Assembly (NCBI GenBank): GCA_024345305.1
Contig: BRON01000010.1
Span: 310,001 to 374,000, forward strand
Source: Mrakia gelida
Taxonomy: Eukaryota; Basidiomycota; Tremellomycetes; Cystofilobasidiales; Mrakiaceae
DNA length: 64,000 nt
Direction: 5' to 3'
Made by a program: the position numbers and the translations under genes
Notes under the pieces: model-generated
The model's database searches: none
What the model was told of the DNA's origin: nothing
Seen by the model: only the letters and a program-made list of their open reading frames with translations
In this document: positions 1 through 10,750 of the stretch, one piece after another
Layout of the letters: every line of letters starts with the position of its first letter
Numbering within the stretch: position 1 is the stretch's first letter

Positions 1-2812
1 CGTCGATCCTGCATCATCTGGAACGAGGTGTTCTTTCCTCGAGCTCCGATCTCGAAGATCGTCTCCGCTGGACGGAACGAGTTGACCGACGCGAGGAGGG
101 AAGCTCGAGCGGCAGCGACGGCGATGAGATCCTGTTTCGAGGAGGTAGACGCGACGGCGTTGGAGGAGGAGGGAGTGGGATCTCCGGGGAAGACGAAGGG
201 AGTTTTGTTAGAGGGGATGATGTTGTTGACGGCTGAGGCGGCGAAAGAGGGGTGGACGGCTGCTTCCTCTCCGATGCTTCCAGCGAGTCCCCACGTCGGA
301 TCCTTGGTCATCTCCTTCGACCTTCGATAACTCTCTTGACTGGCCTTTCCCTGAGATCGCTCGTACATCGCCTGTCCCTTCTTGACGACCGACTTGAGCA
401 ACGGCAGCGAGGGAGTGGCCTCCGTGAGCGACGTCGTGATGTACTCGAAGTCGGCGTCGATGGAGTCTCTGGGGATGGTTCCGAGGTACATCGAAGCGGC
501 CTCGTCGTAGCCTGGCTGAGCAGCAGTTCGGGAGTTGACGAGGGAGCGACCGAGGAAGAGTTGGAGATCGAGGAAGAAGGGGAGTTCGGTGTTGGTGACG
601 AACGAGTAGGCTGATCCTTTTCGACCTGCTCGAGCGACTCGACCGACTCGATGGACGAAGACCCTCGATCCTGTTGGGAAATCGTAGTTGATGACGTTCT
701 CGAGGACTGGGATATCGATACCACGAGCGGCGACGTCCGTAACGACGAGGATGCTGGTTCGACCGCGTCGGAATCGATCCATCTGCTGCTTACGAGCGGT
801 TTGGTCGAGGGATCCGTAGATATGAGAGACGGCGTATCCGGCGGTGATGAGGAGGGTGGAGAGGTAGTCGACGTGATGCTTGGTAGCGGCGAAGACGAGG
901 GTTTGATGAGGCGCCATCTGAGGGAACTTCTCCTTCTTGAAGAACTTGGACGGTCCTCCCTTCTTGTAGTCCCTCTTCCCTCCCTTCCGTCGATCTCCTC
1001 CGGCCTCGTCGTCGTCGTCTCCTTCCTCGTGCTCGTCCTCCGAGACGGGTTCCTCTGGATCTCGCATCGGCACTCCAATGACCTCTCGAAGGACGGAGAG
1101 GAGAGCGGCCTCCTTCTCTGCTGGCTTGACCGAGAAGAACGACATCTGGAGGTCGTTACTGATCTTGCTCTCGGCGTCGAGACGGATGAGACGAGGGTTC
1201 TGGAGACCGGCCTTGGCGAATTCGACGAGGTTCTTGGGGAGGGTAGCGGAGTAGAGGAGAGTTTGACGCGTCGCGGGGAGTCGGTAAAGGATCTCCTGAA
1301 GTTGGATCTCGAAACCCATTTCGAAGAGTCTGTGAAGTCGAGGAAGAGGTCAGCTTCGTTCTCTAGATCGAGAAAGAGGGTAAGAACGTACCGATCAGCC
1401 TCATCGAAGACGATGTACTCGACGGAACGAAGGTCGAGGTTCATTTCGATGACCAGATGAAGGAGACGTCCAGGAGTGGCAATGATGCTATAGGGAGAGA
1501 TGCGAGAACGATGAGCTTCGAAGATAGAGACGAGAAGGTAAAGATGACACTCACACATCAGGGTTACTCGAGATCATCTCGAACTGCTCGTCCAGACCCT
1601 CTCCTCCGACAACCAGTCCCCACCTGAGCTCGTTTCCTCCCTTCCTCCCCGAGTCGTCGTCTCCGTCGTCTCCAGCGTGATCTGCTCCTCCACCGCTCTT
1701 GAATCCTCGAGCCATCTCCTTTCCGACCTTGAGAATCTGGACTGCCAACTCTCGTCCAGGGCAGAGGACGATAGCTCGCGCTCCGAAGGTGGACGAGTGT
1801 CGACCGTGAAGTCGTTGAATGAGAGGAGCGACGTAGGCGAGGGTCTTTCCGGAACCCGTTCGAGACATGGCGACGATATCTCGAGGAGGGGAGGAGAGGG
1901 CTGCTGGGATGGAGAGTCGTTGGATGGGAGTAGGGGTTTTGTACTTCTTCATGATGGATTTGAGGAGGGAAGGAAGGAGACCTGGAATTTGGAGAGGTCG
2001 AAGGAGGGGAGGGAAGGAGTCGCGAAAGGTCAGCTCTGCTCGCTCTTCCGCTTCGACCTCAGCTCTCAGAAGCTGAGAGGAAGCTCTTCTGGGCCTCATC
2101 AAAGCACCAGCAAAGATCAAGAATGATTAGACTCACCCATCGACTGGAAACTTCCTCCTCCTGTAGCGTCCTTGACGTTCTTCCCGTTGTCTCCCTTCTT
2201 CGACACCGCACTCTTCACGACCGCCTTCCCGTCCTTCAGGTTCTTCTTCTCCATCATCTCGACAATCAAGTCTCCGTCGCTGACATCCCCATCCTCCTCG
2301 TCGTCGTCGTCCTGTCCGGGGACGTACTGGGAGCCTTTCTTCTTTCCTCCGGCGGCGTGGAAGATGGCATCCTGCGACGGCAGCTTGGACCTCTCCTTCC
2401 CCTTCCCTCCCATCTTGGAACTACTAGGCATCCCACCCGAGAGAGCGGCGGTGATATCCATCTCTCCTTCCGAGTCGCTCGAGCCTCCGTAACCATCGTC
2501 GTCGTCGTCCGAGTAGCCTCCTCCTCCGACCTCCTCGTAACCACTCCCTGAGCTCTCTCCGTCCTCGCTCGTCTTCCTAGGGTTCCTTGGACGAGTCGAA
2601 CGAGGTCCTCGAGGGAAGGTCTTGGCTGGCTTCTTCTTGAACCCGAACTTGGAAGCTTTGGACTCTCCTTCAGCCTCGTCGTGGTCTTCCTTGAGAGAGG
2701 ATCGGCTGGGAGCGGGTTTCTTGAGGGAGGCAGCGTGTTGGCGACCTGCTTTGGCAGAGTGGAGGGTAGGGAGAGTGGTTCGTTTACGCTTTCCGTTGGC
2801 TGGGGGTCCCAT
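1..2812 (-). CDS. DBP10: ATP-dependent RNA helicase Dbp10 (DDX54-like), 3' end beyond window
   Basis: DEAD-box helicase of the Dbp10/DDX54 group, which acts in the nucleolus in 60S ribosomal subunit assembly (family knowledge). Visible exons are 2812-2137, 1981-1555, 1487-1392 and 1329 to the left edge, each join keeping frame. The start codon at 2812 opens a charged, low-complexity N-terminus of about 220 residues with basic and acidic runs. Helicase motifs follow in order: Q motif (PTPIQR), Walker [20 protein letters not shown], the C-terminal RecA domain, and [11 protein letters not shown]. Motif II is interrupted by an intron just after DEADR. The piece after the helicase core (TFRA-like residues down to base 1) is still coding, so the C-terminal tail lies outside the window. 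The assignment to Dbp10 rather than another DEAD protein rests on the FQSMG lead into the Q motif and the long C-terminal domain. Confidence 0.9.
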
Positions 2813-3571
2813 CTTGAAGAAGAGAAGAGAAAGGGAGGGGAGAGGGGGGGAGGGAGGGAGAGAGGGTGTGGGAGGAGAGAAGGGAATTTGGAGAGTTGAG
2901 CTCGAACGAAAGCTTTCTTCACAGCCGTACCTTTCCTTTGGCCCGAGCTCACACGTCCTTCTTCTTCTTTCCTCTGACCTTCTTTGGGGTGGAACAAAGA
3001 AGAAGAGATAAACTACACATCTCGAGGCAAATTCCAACAAATTTGCCCGAGTCGAAGCTGAGGCTTACATATCCGACGCGCGACTTCAACGTCCTCTGGT
3101 GCGTCTTCGTTCGCTCGAGCTCATTCTTTCGACGGCTTCCTTCTCTACCGACTCGAAGTCCCGACTGATCCCTCAGCAACATCACAAATAACCTAAGACT
3201 GTACGAGATCGCAGATTTTCGACTCGTTTGCAACTGACCTCGGCCTCTCTCGCGTCTACGCGTTCGGACCTCCCCTCTCCTGTTCCTCTCCAGCAACCAG
3301 ATCGTGCTTTCCCCCTCTTCTTCTCATGTGCTCAACTCCGACTTGAGACGCTCCCCTGACAGGTCTGAAAACTCACAACGAGAATTGCCGACGCCAGCGA
3401 AGGTCGAAACCAACCACCACCACCTCCCTCCCTCTCCCATTCCTCTCTCTCCTCATTTTTCTGGGCCGGACCCTCCTCTTTCTCTTATTTAAGCATCCAA
3501 ATCAACTCTACACTCCTTCACCAAGCCGGTCTTACTCTCCTTAACTCCTACCACTTCCTCCCTCCTCAACG
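2813..3571. promoter_or_regulatory. Divergent intergenic region between DBP10 and the secreted-protein gene
   Basis: A 759-base gap with start codons on both sides. It holds purine- or pyrimidine-rich tracts (GGAGGG runs near 2830-2870, CT-rich runs near 3420-3480) and the TATA-like box listed separately. I see no coding exon in it. Confidence 0.5.
3486..3492 (+). promoter_or_regulatory. TATA-like element
   Basis: TATTTAA lies 80 bases before the ATG of the secreted-protein gene and is followed by a pyrimidine-rich leader. Position and composition fit a core promoter of a well-expressed gene. No experiment supports it. Confidence 0.45.
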
Positions 3572-5692
3572 ATGCTCTCCGTCCCCTCTCTCTTCCTTGG
3601 TCTCCTTGCCCTTCCCTCCCTCCTCTCAGCCGCTCCCATCCCCATCTCCACCCTCAGAGGTCGGGACTTCCAACCCCGAGTTACTGCCTGCTTCATCACT
3701 GGATTGGTTGCTCTTCCCGCTGAGGTCGAAGCCAGCGTCGCTCCCCTTCTCGCTGCTCCCGTCACCTGCAACTCCAATGTGAGTTCGTTTTCTCCGCCTT
3801 GAGCTCCGAACCGAGCTTACCTGTCCTCTATTTCGTTTTTATAGGGATTCGCCTTCGCTACTGTCCCTGACGTTGTCAGCGGAGGGGTCGATTACTCGAC
3901 GATCGACTTCCGGAAGTCCTCGAGCTCCCCTCTCGGTTTCGCCCTGTGCGTTCTCAGCTCTCCCATTTCTTCTCGAGATCAAAGAACTGACATGTGCCTG
4001 TACTTCATCTGCAACAGCGGACAGTTCACCAACCTCGACCTCACCGTCCTCCAGAACCAGCTCAACGGTGCGTTATCGTTTTACTGTTTCTCTCCTTTCC
4101 TCCTCCGTTCAGCTTACGCGTCTCTCCTCATCTCTCTCGCAGTCTACCTCGCTGTTGAGGCCGGAACTCGATCTCTCGGAGGAACTGCTGCTTCTGCTTT
4201 CCTCGGCAAGTTGAAATGTTCGTTCTCTCTTTCTTTGGAACCGGAAACTTCGCGTCGACGAGCAAACGCTGACTGTTTCTCCCTCTTCTCGGTCGCCTCG
4301 ATTATCAGCTCCCAAGTTCTTCCTTCAGTTCCAGATCGCTAGGGTTAACGAGGCGAACGGAGTCGCTGTTGGTGCTGCTGGAACTGTCGGTGAGACCTTG
4401 TTTTGCTTTGTCGTTCTTCGTCGCCACCCTCTTCTCTTCTTTCACTCGTCTGACCTTCTTCCTCACTCCTTTTTTCTGCTTTCCGTCTCAGCTCATCAAC
4501 TCCAGAAGGTCCAAAAAAACAGTGCTGGAGCCACTGCTTGAGTCTTCTCCCTTCAACATCGACCTCGTCTGCGCGTCGCGTTTCACAACTCTGAGTCCGC
4601 AAATTTCCCTCGCCTCTTCATTTTGCCCAGCGCCGAACTCGCCCAGCTCCTCACCCTCTCCACCACTATCCCCTCCGCGTCAACCACCACCGCCGTTGCC
4701 GCTACCGTTGCCGTCGCCGCTCCCGCTGCTTTCTCTTTGCAGAAGTACGCCGACTTCCAAATCTCCTCGGATACCGCTGGAACTGCTCTTGCCAAAGCCA
4801 AGCTCGTCTTCGTCGTCCCTGGAGGAAACGCGGCTACTGTTTCGCAGGCTGACATCAAGTCTCTCGCTACCATGGTGAGTCGATCTCGCCTGAGCGGAAA
4901 GCGAAAAGGACGCGTCCCGTTTTCGTTCGTTGACCACTTGTTTCCGTCTTCGTCGAGCAGAGGTCCGCCGCTGAGGCTGCTGAGACTGATTTTAGTACGT
5001 CTTCTCTCTTCTCTCTCTCTATCTCGTCTTCTCTCCCAATTACCCTGAACTGAATGAACGAACTGACTCCCTCATCGTCGTCGCATCGTCGTTTTGCTTC
5101 GCAGACTCCGCCATCGCCGCTGCTGGAGGAACCGGAACTACCGCTGGGGCTGCTCTTCAAGTCGGAAAGATGTAGGTCCAGTGAAACCGCTCCCCTTGTT
5201 TCCACCTCAAAGACTGACAAAGATCTTTCTTTCTTCCAACGTGACAGCCAAAACAAAGTCCTCAAGCGTTCGTCTTCCTTTCCATCTCCCCCCTTCTTTC
5301 ATCTCTTCCCCTTCATTGACCCAGCTCGGTGACGCCTCAAACAGTCTTCGGTCTCGTCCAAATCAACACCATCAAGCTCGCTCAGGGAGGAGGAGCCGAC
5401 GTCCAGGCTGCGTTTGGTGATGCTAGGTTCGTCGCGCTCGCCCTTGTTTCGACTCGCTCCTCGATCGTTCGCTGACCTGCTACTTGGGGTTCCTGGTTCG
5501 TTTGTTTGAGAAATACAGCACCAAGCTCGCTGCTAACGTCAAGGTAAGCTTCTCTCCTATCTCCTCTCGTTGCTATGAAACTCGACGCTGACTCTCGTTT
5601 TCGCTTCGCATCGTTTCCAGCTCGACACCGCCGCGAAGGGAAAGGCCACCACTGCTATCCCTACTTCGCCTGCCGCCGCTACGTTCGCTTAG
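3572..5692 (+). CDS. Secreted protein of unknown family
   Basis: I do not recognise the family. The first exon (3572 to about 3779) starts with a clear signal peptide: Met, a short polar start, then LFLGLLALPSLLSAA, with likely cleavage after AAP or close by. The rest is split over about ten small exons, some shorter than 80 bases, with introns at about 3780-3844, 3951-4017, 4069-4140, 4220-4308, 4390-4491 and several more up to 5612. The mature part is rich in Ala, Gly, Thr and Val, with stretches such as VAVGAAGTVAHQLQKV and KLAANVKLDTAAKGKATTA. It has few cysteines, no catalytic motif I can name, and no GPI tail or membrane segment. It may be a structural wall or surface protein. The junctions around 4500-4625 and 4990-5110 are the least certain. 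Confidence 0.6.
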
Positions 5693-5862
5693 AGTCGCTC
5701 CACTCGACTCCTCGTCGCAATTCGATCGATGGTCGCTTCGGTTCGCGTCGCCTCCTTTCCTCTCGCAAGCACACACACAAGAGAGGAAGAGAGAGCCCAC
5801 GAAACCCCATAATAAAGAGAGAAGAAAGAGCATTACTGTATCGCATCGAGATCGTATCGGGT

Positions 5863-6920
5863 TTAGTTCCCCTCGGCAGCAGCCTTAGCAGCAGCGAGCT
5901 CATCACGCCTGGCCGTCGAGGGAACGAGGATGTCGAGCGTTCCTGGAACACGCGAGCGAACGAGGAACGAGAGTCAGCGACGAGCGATGGCGCGAAGAAG
6001 GTTCAGGTAGAGAAGGAGGGCGAGAGGATGGGTGAGCATACGTACGGTGCTGGAGGTTGAACTGCATAACAGGGTGATCCTTCCCATCCTTGCCCGTCTC
6101 TGTGAGACCTTCACGAGCAGCTTGCTCAACAGCTGCGAGGGCGTGGACGAGGGATCTGTCCAACACCAACACCAGCCAAACCCCAGAAAAAAAGGGTCAG
6201 CTCGAGTTCTTGCTAAAACGAGCGAAGCGAGGGAACGAAAAGGGAAGGAAAGCGAAAGGAGGAAGGAAGGGTCGAAGCTCAACTCGAGCTCAAGCTGATT
6301 CACTCACCCTTTCCCAAGCTGGTTGTTATCAATCGACCCAATCAACTTCTGGACCTGAGTCTCCTGGAAAGCAGCCACCCGGTAGTAGGAAGTAGTGGGT
6401 TCCTTTGGCACTGTACAGCCCAACCCAAACCCAGAATAGCGATCATCAGAAGGAGCGAGAGGTGAAAGGGAAGGACGGAGGGAGGAGGGAGGAAACGAAC
6501 CTCCATTGACGTCGTTTCCGAATGAGCTGGGGTTGGCGACGGCGATGGTGTAGCTGCAGAAGACGAGCGGAAAGAGTAGAGTTAGGGTTGGGGTGGGATG
6601 AGTGTGTGGAAGAAGGCGAGGAGACGAACGAAACGTAGGGCTTGTCGTGCTTGTCCTTGAGGAGCAGAGGTTCCTGAGAGATTCGTCCGATGAGCTTGAG
6701 TTCAGCGAGGGTGGAGAGAGCCTGCAGACCATCGTCGCACAGAAGTCAAAGGTCAGTACGGGCGAGCGAACGGGGAGGGGGCGATTGAAAGGGAAGGGAG
6801 GAGGGGAGGAAGGTTGAGCTTCGAACGAAGGGAAGGAGGGAGGAGGAGGGAAAGACGCACACGCTGAGCGAAAAGAGGCTGGACGAGAGATCGGGAGATG
6901 GTGGAGCGAAGGAAGGACAT
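5863..6920 (-). CDS. RIM1: Mitochondrial single-stranded DNA-binding protein (Rim1-like)
   Basis: OB-fold SSB that coats single-stranded mitochondrial DNA during replication. Exon 1 encodes a basic N-terminus (MSFLRSTISRSLVQPLF) suited to import into mitochondria. Later exons give AELKLIGRISQEP, KPYVSYTIAVANP, SYYRVAAFQETQ and VMQFNLQH, which match the order of strands in SSB proteins: GRI near the start, YRV in the middle, then a long loop. The protein is about 165 residues, close to the family size. The join KPYVS/YTIAV uses a GTTCGT donor rather than GTGAGT. The gene is convergent with the secreted-protein gene, 170 bases apart. The alternative, a general OB-fold protein, is less likely given the presequence. 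Confidence 0.75.
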
Positions 6921-7254
6921 GGCTGAAGGAGGGCTGAGAAAGGAAAGAAGAAGGAGAAAAGGTGGCTGAGCGGTGGAGGAAGGAAGGAGGGGAGGAGGTC
7001 GAGCTGAACTTCGAAAGCTCAAAGGGGTGTGGGCAGGGAGGTCGTCAAGCTGGCACGCGACGAGCAGATTCTCTCTCTTTGCGATTATTCGTCAGAAGCA
7101 TAGAGAACTGGCCGTGCTGAGAGATACGTCGGCGTAGAATCGTTCAAGCTCGTCATGTCATTACACGAAACGTCCCTCGTCCGTCCTCTCTCCCTCCCAG
7201 CGTCGCTCAGATCCTACAACGTCCCTCTCGAGATCGTTCCTGCGGGAAGAGCCC
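6921..7254. other. Intergenic region between the SSB start and the dynein light chain stop
   Basis: About 330 bases with no exon I can support. It has purine-rich runs just upstream of the SSB start codon (6935-7020) and would contain the SSB promoter and the 3' end of the light-chain gene. Confidence 0.4.
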
Positions 7255-8343
7255 TCAGTAGCACCGCACGGCGAAGGCTGAAACTACGCAGACGAGGGAG
7301 TCCTGAGGTACGAGACGAAACGAGGAGGGAGATGGAGGTCAGCGAGGAGCGCGTGCGAGGGAGACGATCTCAGCTGGGATGAGAGCGTCAACGAGTAGCT
7401 CAGACGCAGAGAACGATCTGTCTCTAGGCTGATCCCTCGACGGAGAAATGAGAGAGTGGGCAAAATGAGACGAGCCAACTCACGTTCGACCACAGCTCCG
7501 TCAGCGACTGATCGGACTCCTCCCAATGCGACGACATCCCTGCTCGTCCTCCTTGGCCTAGGTTCTCGTTCACTGCAGCAATGGAAAGCGTATGCGAAGA
7601 GCGAGAGGATGAGAAGAGCGTGGAAAGAGGTCAGCGAGCTGAGACAAAGTCATCGCGAGCTTTGAACGGAGGGAGGGAGGAGGGTTGAGCTCGATGAGAA
7701 GGAGGGACGAACGATTCACGATCACAATGAACTTGAAACCTGTTGGTTCGATGACTGTTCAGCCGAGGAGAGAAGAACTATCAGCTCGCGATCTAGTCTC
7801 TGGCGAGCAATATCGCTTCCAGGACGAAGGAGGAGCTTCTTCGGAAGGAGGGCAAGAGGTGAGCTCGACCACTTGGACTCACCCAGCATGCGCTCCTTGA
7901 CTCTCGCTCCAATCTCCTGCACCAAGCTTCTCGAACGATCCTTATCTTGATCCCATGTCTTCCCTGAGTGGCGCAACGCAGTAAACGAGGAGGTGAGTCG
8001 GGGACAGGGAGCTCGAGAGAGGAGGGAGGGAGGGGAGGGAGGGAGGAGCTGACCTGAAAGCATCGAAGTGAGCAGCTTCTGGACGTAGCTCGAGAGTTGA
8101 GTGGTGTCGAATCTGGGAGAGAGAAAAGTCAGTTGGGTGCTTTGGTGGTATAGAAGGGCTGCGAACGAGGTGAGCTTACTTTGGACGTGATGGTGAGGAG
8201 GAAGAGAGAGAAGGGGAGGAGGTTCCGTTCCCGTTGGCTGAGGTCGTCGTAGAAGAAGGTCGCTGCGAGAGAGGAACCGAGTCAGTATAGAGAATTCAGA
8301 ATGGCGGGAAGCTGGACGAGCTCACCATAGATAGAGAAGTCAT
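7255..8343 (-). CDS. Tctex-type dynein light chain
   Basis: Tctex1/DYNLT fold protein, a light chain that binds dynein intermediate chain and cargo. From the ATG at 8343 there is a short Ser/Thr-rich lead, then SSYVQKLLTSML, KTWDQDKDRSRSLVQEI, ARVKERML, VIEPTGFKFIV, NLGQGGRAGMSSHWEESD and the closing DSLVCVVSAFAVRCY before the stop at 7255. The order and the final strand match the Tctex1 domain well. Six or seven exons are needed. The phase at the intron between FKFIV (about 7720) and NLGQGG (about 7560) is awkward: the obvious CAG acceptor at about 7577 does not fit frame, whereas an AG a few bases later does. Exact sequence there is unsure; the family is not. It faces PEX11 head to head. 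Confidence 0.78.
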
Positions 8344-8503
8344 TGAAGGAGGATGAGCTCGTGATGGTCGAAGGAGTGAAGGGAAGGGAGGTGAACGAAA
8401 ACACGAGTTGAGCTCACTCCTCTTTCCTTTGCTTGTTCCCCCTAACGACTTCCCCTTCCACTCCCTTCCTTAGCAACTTTCATTGGAATCAAGGGAAGCT
8501 TCG
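8344..8503. promoter_or_regulatory. Short divergent promoter, dynein light chain / PEX11
   Basis: Only 160 bases separate the two start codons, so the two genes probably share promoter sequence. The middle is CT-rich on the PEX11 side (8420-8475). Confidence 0.5.
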
Positions 8504-10388
8504 ATGTCCTCTCCAACTTCATCCTCGTTCGACCACCGACCCATCCTCGCTACGTCTTCCTCCTTCCATACTCACATGAGTCCCGGTGGTCCCTCTCCCT
8601 CTGCGGCAACTCCCACCCGAAGACGCGTTCCTTCCTCCTCCTCCAACCCTGCCTCACCAACAACAGCCCTCTCATCAGCCTCTACGGCCAAAGGATCATC
8701 AGGAGGAGGAGGAGGAGGGGGCTTCTCCCCAGCGTTCTCTACTGGTGCTGGTGGGTGGAGTTCTCTTGAGAAGGGGAAGGGAAGGGAGGCAGGCGAGCTC
8801 GAGAAGCAGCAACAGACAGGAGGAAGGAAGCCAGCATCTCCTGGCCTGGCAGTCGTGATAGAGGACGTGTTGAAGACCTCGAACGGAAGGGATAAGATCT
8901 TTGTAAGCACCTTCACCCTCTGTTTCGTAGCTCTCTATGTATACGACGAGCAGACGGGAAGGAAACGAAGAGATCAACCGAGCGAGCGAGCTGACCTTCT
9001 CTCCCTCCCCTTCCCTTCTCCTCCCTCCCGCTTCCTCTCTCTCCCCGTCTCTTTGTTTCGCGTGCTTGGCGTGGTTTCAGAAACTCATCCAATACACCAT
9101 CAAGCTGTACCTCTACACTCGTACGCTCCGGAAGTTCAAACCTTCCCCTCTAGACGTCCGGCTGCTTTCGACCCAGAAAGGGCTTTCCTTGACCCGGTGA
9201 GCTCGTCGATCTCACGTTCACCTCACCTTCTTCGCTGAACTCTTCATCCTTCACCTTCTCTTTTCTCCTCCCGTACTGACACTTTCCTGCTTTCGTTCGG
9301 ACTTTCTTGATTAGACGCTGCCTCCTCCTCCTCAACCCTCTCTCCCCGCTCCTCCATCTCCTCTCGCCCCTGGAATCCTTCACCTCCCTCCTCCCCGACA
9401 CGATCGATCTCATCGGCGGACTCTCAGACGACGTGTATACCCTCTCGAGGCTGGGTCTGGTGGGTCCCAATGCGGGTGCTAAGGCGGATAGGTGGTCGAA
9501 GTAAGTTCGCGCGCCCAACTCCCCTCTTCCTCTTTCCCTCCGCTCACCCTGCTGCTCGTCCCTCCCCTACCCTCTCTCCCCCCCTCACCCTTCCCCAACC
9601 CAACCTAACCCCTTCCCCTTCTCCCCCCCTCCTTTTTTCCTCCCCATCGCAGTCGATTCTGGCTCCTCACAACCCTCATCTCCCTCTCCCACCTCTCCGT
9701 CGCCACTCCCTCCCTCTCCCGCCGGATCGACTCCCTCGAGAAACATCAACAGGAGATGGGGCTGGATCATCAAGGTGGGGATGGCGGATTGGGAGATGAG
9801 TTGAGAAGACTTAGGAGCCAGAGAGAGGAGGAAAGGTGGACTGCTATGTGAGTGGAACGAATGAACGCGAACGGAATGAAGGACGACGCGAGAGGGAGAG
9901 AGGGCTGATTGAAGGAAGAGGTTTTGTGTTGGGTGGGAAACGAACAGGAAACTGTGGTTCGATTTCGTGTTTGTTAGTGAGTACAGCTCTACTTGTCCTC
10001 TCGTTTGGGGTGAAGAAGAGAAGAGGGAGGAGAGAGCACGCGTTGGGCTGAGTTGAGAATCGAACTGACGCGTTTTCGTTCCTTCTCCCTCGTCGTTGTT
10101 TGCGTTGGGGTAAAAACAGTGTTCGAGATCATGCACTGGAAGACGTTCAAGGAGCCTATACAGATCTTTGCTGGGTTGGGAGCGGGGTTGATTGGGTGAG
10201 TTGCTGGAGTCGAGTCGAGTCGAGTTGAGGGAGCGAGGAGCGAGGACGGAGGAGGGAGATGGGTTGGAGCGTTCGAAGCGAGCCGAGGCTTTGGAGGCGA
10301 GGTAGACACTGATTCTTGGTTGCTTTGGGTGTCTTGCAGGACGTCCAAACTGGTGGTGAAACATCGAGCGAAGCTGTTGAAGGCTTGA
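8504..10388 (+). CDS. PEX11: Pex11-type peroxisomal membrane protein
   Basis: Member of the Pex11 family, which remodels and elongates the peroxisomal membrane before fission. The start at 8504 gives a disordered Ser/Pro/Gly N-terminus of about 115 residues with a seven-Gly run (GGA codons, 8700-8720). The Pex11 domain follows: VLKTSNGRDKIF, then KLIQYTIKLYLY, SLLPDTIDLIGGLSDD, ADRWS and RFWLLTTLISLSHLS, and it ends with IMHWKTFKEPIQIF, a glycine-rich hydrophobic turn and HRAKLLKA. At least five exons are seen, with introns near 8904, 9199, 9502, 9848 and 10197. The long N-terminal extension is unusual for Pex11p and is more like the Pex11C or GIM5-type proteins. An in-frame TTG upstream is not used as a start here. 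Confidence 0.78.
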
Positions 10389-10750
10389 TTCGTTCGTTCG
10401 CGTGTCGTTTGGACGCGTCCTTTCTTTTCTTTACTTCTTCGTCAACCTAATATAGCTCAGTGACTCAGCTAATTATCAGCCCTACTATACACTCATCCTC
10501 CGTCTTCGCTCAAGCAAGGAAGAGAGACAACCAACATCGTCCGTCGCTCACGGTCCCTCTCTCGCCCTGCGCCCTGCTCGCTCCAGGCTCTTCTCGTTTC
10601 CGCCCTCCTTCCCTCCCTTGCCTCCCAACTTTGATAGACCCCACCTTTCCCCAACTCAAAGACCACCCCCCCACCCACCCAGTTCACCCCCCACCCCCCC
10701 ACCCACAACCAGACCACCCCAACCCCCTACCAAGAACTTCCTACTCGAAG
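10389..10750. promoter_or_regulatory. Upstream region of the two-RRM gene
   Basis: A 362-base gap between genes in the same direction. It contains the PEX11 3' end with a GACGCGTC octamer (10412), then an increasingly pyrimidine-rich leader. From about 10663 to 10724 it is dominated by C runs and CCCACC repeats, directly before the ATG at 10751. Confidence 0.45.
10663..10724 (+). repeat. C-rich low-complexity tract in the 5' leader
   Basis: Repeated CCCACC and CCCCCC units ending 27 bases before the start codon. Composition is very different from the flanks. It is probably transcribed leader or promoter sequence. Confidence 0.6.

Noticed and set aside
651..1460. Long plus-strand open frame opposite DBP10
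   Set aside because: It is antisense to conserved helicase motifs, and its protein is Glu/Leu/Ser-rich without homology. It follows from GC-rich codons on the other strand.
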